Positions 8,171 through 13,121 of a stretch of 13,121 bases of DNA are shown here, in pieces (position 1 is the first letter of the stretch; every line of letters starts with the position of its first letter). The notes below the pieces were generated by a model, which saw only the letters and a program-made list of their open reading frames with translations, was not told the origin of the DNA and searched no databases. The translations under genes and the position numbers were made by a program. This stretch comes from an uncultured Mesorhizobium sp. (GTDB taxonomy: Bacteria > Pseudomonadota > Alphaproteobacteria > Rhizobiales > Rhizobiaceae): positions 1 through 13,121 of the forward strand of contig CATMOC010000042.1 of assembly GCA_950071955.1 (NCBI GenBank), in the 5' to 3' direction.

Positions 8171-9121
8171 ATGAGCAAGTATCGCAACAACCTACCGCAG
8201 ACGAAGGGCGGCATGTTCCTGACCGACGGCGGCCTGGAGACCACCCTCATCTTCAAGGAGGGGATCGACCTGCCCGCCTTCGCCTCGTTCGTCCTCCTGG
8301 AGACGGACCCGGGCCGCGAAAAGCTGACGGCCTACTACGAGAACTATCTGTCACTTGCCCGCGCGAGAGGCGTCGGCTTCATCCTCGACACGCCGACCTG
8401 GCGCGCGAACCCCGACTGGGGCCGCGAACTCGGCTATGACGCCGACGGCTTGCGGAGGATCAACCAGGCGGGCGTGCGGTTCGTCGAGGGGTTGCGCGAG
8501 AACTGGGAGACCTCCTCCACGCCCGTCGTGCTCAACGGCGTGATCGGCCCGCGCGGCGACGGCTACAAGGCGGGCCGCGTCGAACCGGACGAGGCGCAGG
8601 ACTACCATGCCTTCCAGGTCGGCGTCCTCGCCGGCACGGCGGCCGACATGATCTCCGCGATCACCATGAACACGGTGAACGAGGCGATCGGCATCGCCCG
8701 CGCCGCGAAGGCCGCAGGCATGCCGAGCATCATCTCGTTCACGGTGGAAACCGACGGACGGCTGGCGGACGGCGCCAGCCTGCGCGAGGCGGTGGAGCGC
8801 ACCGACGAGGCCACCGCCGGCGCACCGGCCTACTACATGATCAACTGCGCCCATCCGTCCCATTTCGAAGCCGCGCTCCAAGCCGGCGAGAATTGGCTGG
8901 AGCGGGTGCAGGGCCTCCGGGCGAACGCGTCGGCGAAGAGCCATGCCGAACTCGACGAGTCCACCGAACTGGACGAGGGCGACATCCCCGATCTCGGCCG
9001 CCGCTACTCAAGCCTCACCGCAAAGCACCCGCGGATGCGGATCCTCGGCGGCTGCTGCGGCACCGACCATACCCACATCCGCGCGATCTGCGAGGCCTGC
9101 CTCCCGGCCGAGGCCGCCTGA
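8171..9121 (+). CDS. Homocysteine S-methyltransferase family protein
   Basis: The product has 316 residues, the usual size for the stand-alone zinc-dependent enzymes (MmuM/BHMT type) that transfer a methyl group from donors such as S-methylmethionine or betaine to homocysteine, forming methionine. The visible signatures are LTDGGLETTL at 18-27, LNGVIGPRGDGY at 121-132, the zinc ligand Cys226 in INCAHP, and the paired Cys295-Cys296 in ILGGCCGTDH. The fold is a cytoplasmic TIM barrel. AAAGGA lies about seven bases upstream of the ATG. A DUF1127 gene follows after 31 bases and is probably co-transcribed. The methyl donor cannot be told from the sequence. Confidence 0.93.
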   Translation: MSKYRNNLPQTKGGMFLTDGGLETTLIFKEGIDLPAFASFVLLETDPGREKLTAYYENYLSLARARGVGFILDTPTWRANPDWGRELGYDADGLRRINQAGVRFVEGLRENWETSSTPVVLNGVIGPRGDGYKAGRVEPDEAQDYHAFQVGVLAGTAADMISAITMNTVNEAIGIARAAKAAGMPSIISFTVETDGRLADGASLREAVERTDEATAGAPAYYMINCAHPSHFEAALQAGENWLERVQGLRANASAKSHAELDESTELDEGDIPDLGRRYSSLTAKHPRMRILGGCCGTDHTHIRAICEACLPAEAA

Positions 9122-9152
9122 ACCGGCGCGCGACACATCGAAGGACAGAAAC

Positions 9153-9335
9153 ATGACCATCCACAGACCGGCCCGCAGCCTCCCTGCGCGCATGAGGGAC
9201 TGGTTCGAGACCCGGCGCCGACATCGCCGCGAGATCGACGCCATTGCGGCGCTCGACAGCCTCAACAGCCACCTGTTGCGCGACATCGGAATGCGGCGGG
9301 ACCGCCCTGCGGGGCACCGGTTCCCAGAGTACTAG
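9153..9335 (+). CDS. DUF1127 small protein
   Basis: The product has 60 residues and is strongly basic in its first half (RRRHRREIDAIAAL). It ends with the DUF1127 signature: a helix containing L-x-x-L-x3-LLRDIGM followed by an arginine. Small DUF1127 proteins are abundant in alphaproteobacteria; some are tied to RNA turnover, phosphate or stress responses, but this one has no assigned role. AAGGA seven bases before the ATG supports this start, although the frame stays open well upstream into the methyltransferase gene. The gene lies 31 bases after that gene and is likely in its operon. Confidence 0.85.
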   Translation: MTIHRPARSLPARMRDWFETRRRHRREIDAIAALDSLNSHLLRDIGMRRDRPAGHRFPEY

Positions 9336-9389
9336 GACCGCCTGCCCGCAAGACTGCAACCAGGAAAACCGGGCGGCATCCTCCCCGCC

Positions 9390-9457
9390 GTCCGGATCAC
9401 CGGACCGTCCAGCATCGAACAAGACGCATCCCGTCCCGGACCTGAAGGCGGTCCGGG
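9390..9457 (+). other. Two stem-loops between the DUF1127 and CMD-like genes
   Basis: GTCCGG/CCGGAC pair around ATCA (9390-9405), and CCCGGAC/GTCCGGG pair around a 9-base loop (9435-9457). All four arms share the same GTCCGG/CCGGAC core, so they could also pair with each other. They lie in the 161-base gap and may end the upstream operon or structure the leader of the next gene; neither is followed by a T-run. Confidence 0.4.
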
Positions 9458-9496
9458 AACGATCCTCCATGCCTTCGAAACGGAAAGGACAAGACC

Positions 9497-9940
9497 ATGA
9501 GACACAGCATTCATCTGGGCGCCGCCCTGCTCGCCGCCTCCCTGGCACTCGATGCAGGCGGAGCCGCTGCGCAGGAGGTCGCGACCGCGGAAGCCACCTA
9601 CAGGGACATCGAGGCGACCTACGGCGTCGTGCCGACCTTCATGAAGATCTACCCCCGGCAGGGGATCGCGGGCGCATGGGCTCTCACCAAGAGTCTGGAA
9701 GTCGAAAGGGGCGCACTCGATCCCAAGGTGAAGTCGCTGATCAACATCGCCGTGGCGGCACAGATCCCATGCCGGTACTGCGTGTGGATCGACACCAAGA
9801 CTGCCCGCGACCTCGGCGCCACCGACGAGGAGATCGCCGAGGCCGTCGCCCAGGCCGGGCTGACCCGTCACTGGAGCGCGATCCTCAACGGCCTGCAGAT
9901 CGACTTCGAGACCTTTAAGGCGGAGTTCGGCGGCGATTGA
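9497..9940 (+). CDS. Exported carboxymuconolactone decarboxylase (AhpD-like) family protein
   Basis: The product has 147 residues. Residues 1-25 are a signal peptide with an alanine-rich core ending GGAAAQ, so the protein should be periplasmic. The CMD/AhpD-type helical domain follows, with Cys92 and Cys95 in IPCRYCVW and a GATDEEIAEAVAQAG helix, then TRHWSAILNG. AhpD-like members use CxxC with a histidine four residues after the second cysteine as a redox or proton relay; here that position is Asp99. Redox activity on a small molecule or protein thiol is possible but unproven. AAAGGA seven bases before the ATG fixes the start. The gene converges on the amj-like gene, with a strong hairpin between them. 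Confidence 0.87.
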   Translation: MRHSIHLGAALLAASLALDAGGAAAQEVATAEATYRDIEATYGVVPTFMKIYPRQGIAGAWALTKSLEVERGALDPKVKSLINIAVAAQIPCRYCVWIDTKTARDLGATDEEIAEAVAQAGLTRHWSAILNGLQIDFETFKAEFGGD

Positions 9941-9948
9941 GCCGCCTG

Positions 9949-9978
9949 GCCGCGGCCTCCCGATCGGGCGGCCGCGGC
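9949..9978. terminator. Strong bidirectional stem-loop between convergent genes
   Basis: Arms GCCGCGGCC (9949-9957) and GGCCGCGGC (9970-9978) pair perfectly. Inside them, after one T/C mismatch, CCCGATCGGG (9959-9968) continues the stem. It lies in the 42-base gap between two convergent stop codons, where it can serve both transcripts. It has no T-run on either side, as is common for GC-rich genomes. Confidence 0.65.
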
Positions 9979-9982
9979 AGCC

Positions 9983-10786
9983 TCATATCAGCCGGGCCAC
10001 CCAGGCGATCAGCAGCGCAGAGGGCAACAGCAGTGTCTGTGCGAGCACCGTGCCGACGAATCGGCTCGTGACCATCCAGATGACGGCGCGGCGGAAATCC
10101 TTCTCGCTGGCGCGGCCGGCGACCACGTCGTCGGTGAGGCCGGCCAGGAACGGGTCGATCACCACGAACATCATGATCGTGGCAACGCCGTTGATGATGG
10201 CCGATAGGGTGCTGGCAGTCACCCGATACTGGGGTTCGAGCGAACCGGCGTAGATGGCGGCGAGCGCGCCGACCGTCCAGAGTGCCGTGACTGCGATATT
10301 GAGCAGCACGATGCCCGCCGGGACGGCGCCTCCGATCCGCAATTGCCGGACGTTCGCATAGCGGGGCAGGGCGACGGATTGCGAAAGCAGCACCAGGCCG
10401 CGCGGCGTGAGGGCGCGAACCATGAGGCGCGGTACGGAGCGCGTGCGCCGAAAGGCGCCGACGGCGGCGGTGGAATAGCGCTGGAAGCTCGGAATGAGCA
10501 GTCCACCGGCGAGCGTCGCCACAGAGGCGGCGGCGATGACCAGCGCGAAATCGAGCGCCAGGTGATGCAGGCCGGGATCGACGATCGCCGTCTCGACCCG
10601 CTTGGCGAGAAAGGGTGCCTGGAAGGAATTGGAGATCCGCGACACCAGGACGAGGATGTTGAACAGCGAGAATGCGACGGCGATGTGGCCTGTGCGGATG
10701 CCGGCGATGCGGAACGCGTAGGCGAGCGTGCCGACGAGATGGATGACGAAGGTGAGCGCGAGAATGAAGGCGAGTTGGATGTCCAT
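9983..10786 (-). CDS. amj: Amj-type lipid II flippase family membrane protein
   Basis: The product has 267 residues with about six hydrophobic segments. The N-terminus is characteristic of the Amj/YdaH family: FVIHLVGTLAYAFRIAGIRT, then AFSLFNILVLVSRISNSFQAP, and a late VVIDPFLAGLTDDV segment. In Bacillus subtilis, Amj is a second flippase that moves the peptidoglycan precursor lipid II across the inner membrane when MurJ is absent. Its presence here suggests a back-up to MurJ, but that role is unproven in this lineage. The ATG at 10786 begins the family N-terminus; no strong ribosome binding site is visible. The gene is divergent from the potassium channel gene, 126 bases away. Confidence 0.88.
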   Translation of the reverse strand: MDIQLAFILALTFVIHLVGTLAYAFRIAGIRTGHIAVAFSLFNILVLVSRISNSFQAPFLAKRVETAIVDPGLHHLALDFALVIAAASVATLAGGLLIPSFQRYSTAAVGAFRRTRSVPRLMVRALTPRGLVLLSQSVALPRYANVRQLRIGGAVPAGIVLLNIAVTALWTVGALAAIYAGSLEPQYRVTASTLSAIINGVATIMMFVVIDPFLAGLTDDVVAGRASEKDFRRAVIWMVTSRFVGTVLAQTLLLPSALLIAWVARLI

Positions 10787-10912
10787 GGCCGATCCGCGGT
10801 CGGTGACCGGTTGATTCGCGCCATCCTAGGCGCGCGGCGTGCCGCCCGCCATCGGGTGCTTGCGGTACCCGCCGGGCTGGACGCCGGGCGGCCGCCGCCC
10901 TAAGCCGGCAGG

Positions 10913-11716
10913 ATGGCAGAACCCGATCGCCCCGACGCCCGCCCCCCCTCCCGGATCGGGACCTTGCGCCTGACGCTTCGACGGCTCTATTTCGGAAGCG
11001 ACCTGACCGCGCTGCGGTTCCAGCTCGCGGTCCTACTGCTCGATATGGTCATCATCGCCTTCTTCATTGCGTCGCCGCTGCTGCGCGAGCAGCCGTCCTT
11101 CCTCTGGCTCGACTACACGATCGCCATGTTCCTGGCGGGCGACACGGTTGCGCGGGCGCTGGCCTCCACCGACATCGGGCGCTGGATCAGGCGCCCGACG
11201 GTGTGGGTGGACGTGTTCATCCTGGCGACGCTGCTCTTCCCCTACGAACTCGCCAATCTCGGGTTCCTGCGCATCCTGCGGCTCTGGTCGCTGTCGCGCA
11301 GCGGATTCCTCTGGCAGCCTCTGGAAAGGAGGGGCTACGCCCAGTGGCGCGAGGCCCTGCAGGCGATGCTCAACCTGGCCACCTTCCTGCTGGTCGCGAC
11401 CGGCTTCGTTTATACATTCTTCTTCCGAAACGGCACCGGCATCGAGGGCTACGTCGATGCCCTCTATTTCACCGTGGCGACGGTCACCACGACCGGCTTC
11501 GGCGACATCGTGCTTCAGGGGGTGTGGGGAAAGCTCACGGCAATCGTCACCATGATCGTCGGCATCTCGCTGTTCGTCAGGCTCGCGCAGGCGATCTTCA
11601 GGCCGAACAAGGTGTTCTATCCGTGCCCGCGCTGCGCGCTGCAGCGGCACGATCCCGATGCCGTCTTCTGCAAGGCCTGCGGGCACCTCCTGAAGATCCC
11701 GGAGGAAGGCACCTGA
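10913..11716 (+). CDS. Potassium channel family protein with C-terminal zinc ribbon
   Basis: The product has 267 residues. Four hydrophobic segments (about 34-56, 62-84, 98-112 and 114-126) form a voltage-sensor-like module. Its last segment carries spaced arginines (FLRILRLWSLSR), fewer than in true voltage-gated channels. A pore module follows: helix 152-171, a pore loop with the selectivity filter TTTGFGD (192-198), and helix 207-228. The filter indicates potassium selectivity, and four subunits would be needed per pore. The C-terminus holds CPRC (238-241) and CKAC (253-256), a zinc-ribbon pattern in the cytoplasm in place of the RCK domain seen in many bacterial channels. The start ATG lacks a properly spaced ribosome binding site, so the N-terminus is less certain. 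Confidence 0.9.
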   Translation: MAEPDRPDARPPSRIGTLRLTLRRLYFGSDLTALRFQLAVLLLDMVIIAFFIASPLLREQPSFLWLDYTIAMFLAGDTVARALASTDIGRWIRRPTVWVDVFILATLLFPYELANLGFLRILRLWSLSRSGFLWQPLERRGYAQWREALQAMLNLATFLLVATGFVYTFFFRNGTGIEGYVDALYFTVATVTTTGFGDIVLQGVWGKLTAIVTMIVGISLFVRLAQAIFRPNKVFYPCPRCALQRHDPDAVFCKACGHLLKIPEEGT

Positions 11717-11824
11717 GGCCGCGCCCGCACACTCGGCGGAAAACTTGTGCCGGGATGTCATTTTCAAGTGATCCGTGCGCCGACGTGGCGTAGCAATGCG
11801 TGGCAACGCAGTCCCAAGACCCCC

Positions 11825-13036
11825 ATGCCGCACAGACCGGAGTTCCCGCCCAAGACCGCACATCCGCTTGCCGAAGGCATTCGAGGTCTGCACCATTCGT
11901 CGATCAGCACCGCCAACCAGCGGGCCGTCCTGATGATCGTCGCCACCACGCCGGGCGTCACCAACGCGGAAATCTCGCGGCTCTGCGGGCTGGGCGCGCA
12001 GACGGTGTCGCGCTTCCTCGCCGATCTCGAAAACGACGGCCTGATCCGGCGCGGCGAGGTCAAGCGCGGACAGCCGGGACTCCCCGCAACGCCCTACTAT
12101 CTGGTCTACGACAGCGTCAGGTCGCTCGGCGTGTCGATCGGCTGGCGGCACTGCGACATCGTTCTGATGGACATGTCCGGATCGGCGAGCGCGATCGAGA
12201 CCATCCACTACGACCATCCGGCGGAGACGGTGTTTTCCGACATCGCCGACAGGTGGAGGAAGATGGCGGGGACGCTGGACGATGCCGCGCGCGGGCTCAT
12301 GAAGTTCGCCGGCGTGGCGGTGCCCGACGATTTCGCCGGCGACCTGCGGATGCTCGGCGCGCCGGAGGGCGTGCCGCAGGGCTGGAACATGCACGAAATC
12401 GCCCGGCGCCTGTCGGAGGCGACCGGCCTGCCGTTCCGCGGCTACAACCCGGGCCGCGCCGCCGCCTGGGCGGAGCATGCGGGACCCGGCAGTCCCTGGA
12501 AGGGCGATTTCCTCTATCTCCACATCGACGAGGTCATCAGTTCGGGCGTGATCGTCGGCGGAACCGCCTGGCGCGGCGGCAGCGGCGGCGCCGGTCCGCA
12601 GCTCGGCCGCACGCTTGCCGGCTGGCGCGATGGCGAACCGACCCGCCTGCAGGACATCGCCTCGCTCGCGGCGCTGCGGAAGCGCGACCGCGACGAGCAC
12701 GTTCGCGGTTCCGAGGAGCCGGCCGGGACCGATCGCCTGTTTTCCTCGCCCGCCGCGGAAGCCTGGCTCGAGGAGGCGGCGGCGGCGCTGGCCTGGGCCT
12801 TCTCCAACACAGCCATGGTGATCGGCATGCGCCACGCGGTGCTCGGCGGCCCGGTGCCGCGGCCCCTGCTGACGCGCCTGTGCGCAGCGGTGCGGGAGCG
12901 CATGCGGGTCATCTGGCCCTGCGACTGCGAACTCCTTGCCGTCGACGTCGGTCTTGCCGGACCGGCGGCGCCGGCGATCGGGGCGTCCTATCTGCCGGTC
13001 TACGAGGACCTCTTCGCGAGGGAGCCGTCGGGCTAA
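11825..13036 (+). CDS. ROK family transcriptional regulator, kinase and zinc motifs degenerate
   Basis: The product has 403 residues, the usual ROK-repressor length. Residues 31-95 form a winged helix-turn-helix (TNAEISRLCGLGAQTVSRFLADLENDGLI). Residues 98-390 form a ROK sugar-kinase-like domain starting LGVSIGWRHCDIVLMDMSG. ROK repressors such as NagC and Mlc sense sugars or sugar phosphates and control uptake genes. Here the usual ND-x-NAA catalytic segment reads NPGRAAA (208-214), and the GEIGH and CxCGxxGC zinc motifs are absent (GPQLGR at 257-262, no cysteine cluster after it). It is therefore unlikely to be a kinase and may sense its ligand differently. The start at 11825 removes an implausible 26-residue extension from GTG 11747, but no ribosome binding site is clear. 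Target genes probably lie beyond the right edge. Confidence 0.85.
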   Translation: MPHRPEFPPKTAHPLAEGIRGLHHSSISTANQRAVLMIVATTPGVTNAEISRLCGLGAQTVSRFLADLENDGLIRRGEVKRGQPGLPATPYYLVYDSVRSLGVSIGWRHCDIVLMDMSGSASAIETIHYDHPAETVFSDIADRWRKMAGTLDDAARGLMKFAGVAVPDDFAGDLRMLGAPEGVPQGWNMHEIARRLSEATGLPFRGYNPGRAAAWAEHAGPGSPWKGDFLYLHIDEVISSGVIVGGTAWRGGSGGAGPQLGRTLAGWRDGEPTRLQDIASLAALRKRDRDEHVRGSEEPAGTDRLFSSPAAEAWLEEAAAALAWAFSNTAMVIGMRHAVLGGPVPRPLLTRLCAAVRERMRVIWPCDCELLAVDVGLAGPAAPAIGASYLPVYEDLFAREPSG

Positions 13037-13088
13037 GGTTCCTGCTGCAACAGCGATCCGCGCCACGGCAATTCAGGGGAACAGAGGC

Positions 13089-13121
13089 ATGACGGTCTCG
13101 GGTTTTCTGCAACTCTCCCTG
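13089..13121 (+). CDS. Start of the next gene, possibly kdpA
   Basis: Only 11 codons are visible (MTVSGFLQLSL). AGGGGA eight bases before the ATG is a good ribosome binding site. The N-terminus resembles potassium-transporting ATPase subunit KdpA (M-T-x-x-G-x-L-Q-x-x-L), but 11 residues cannot settle this. It lies 52 bases after the ROK gene on the same strand. Confidence 0.4.
   Translation, partial: MTVSGFLQLSL

Noticed and set aside
7656..8171. A minus-strand frame across the tetR start and the divergent control region
   Set aside because: It runs through tetR in another frame and covers the tetR ribosome binding site; no family resemblance.
11743..11769. ACTTG-N17-CAAGT inverted repeat before the ROK gene as an operator
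   Set aside because: The arms are only five bases with a long spacer and do not resemble known ROK operators; chance occurrence is likely.
11033..13066. A 677-codon open frame on the minus strand
   Set aside because: It lies opposite the potassium channel and ROK genes, which both have clear domain motifs; its translation is Arg/Ala/Gly-rich with no recognisable family.

Overview
The window looks like a chromosomal segment of an alphaproteobacterium of the Rhizobiales, close to the Mesorhizobium/Phyllobacteriaceae type. The reasons are the high GC of most genes, GC-rich palindromic intergenic repeats of the kind common in rhizobia, and the gene set: LepA, a BON-LysM protein, a DUF1127 small protein, and ROK and TetR regulators. 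This assignment is an inference; there is no rRNA or other marker here.

Layout. Bases 1-633 (+) are the 3' end of a membrane-protein ORF that reads as a DMT-transporter C-terminus joined to the C-terminal half of an acyltransferase-3 protein. A gene-free stretch of about 830 bases follows, made of hairpin-forming repeats. Three minus-strand genes come next: a BON-LysM protein (Kbp/YgaU type), a small secreted six-cysteine protein, and lepA. A long inverted repeat lies just past the lepA stop.

Between lepA and a tetR gene lies a lower-GC insert with two plus-strand genes. The first is a 664-residue protein with a subtilisin (S8) domain and a C-terminal domain like those of PatA/PatG cyanobactin maturation proteases, joined by a Cys/Gly-rich linker. 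The second, 78 bases downstream, encodes a 66-residue peptide with six cysteines in its C-terminal half and a strong ribosome binding site. A large hairpin follows its stop codon. No cyanobactin heterocyclase, prenyltransferase or transporter gene is present. I read the pair as a compact candidate peptide-maturation (RiPP-like) locus, and it is the most interesting part of the window.

The right part starts with tetR, divergent from a homocysteine S-methyltransferase gene that is followed by a DUF1127 gene and an exported carboxymuconolactone-decarboxylase-like protein. A strong hairpin separates these from a convergent amj-type lipid II flippase gene. Divergent from amj is a potassium channel with a C-terminal zinc ribbon, then a ROK-family regulator lacking the kinase and zinc signatures. 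The first 11 codons of another gene (possibly kdpA) end the window.
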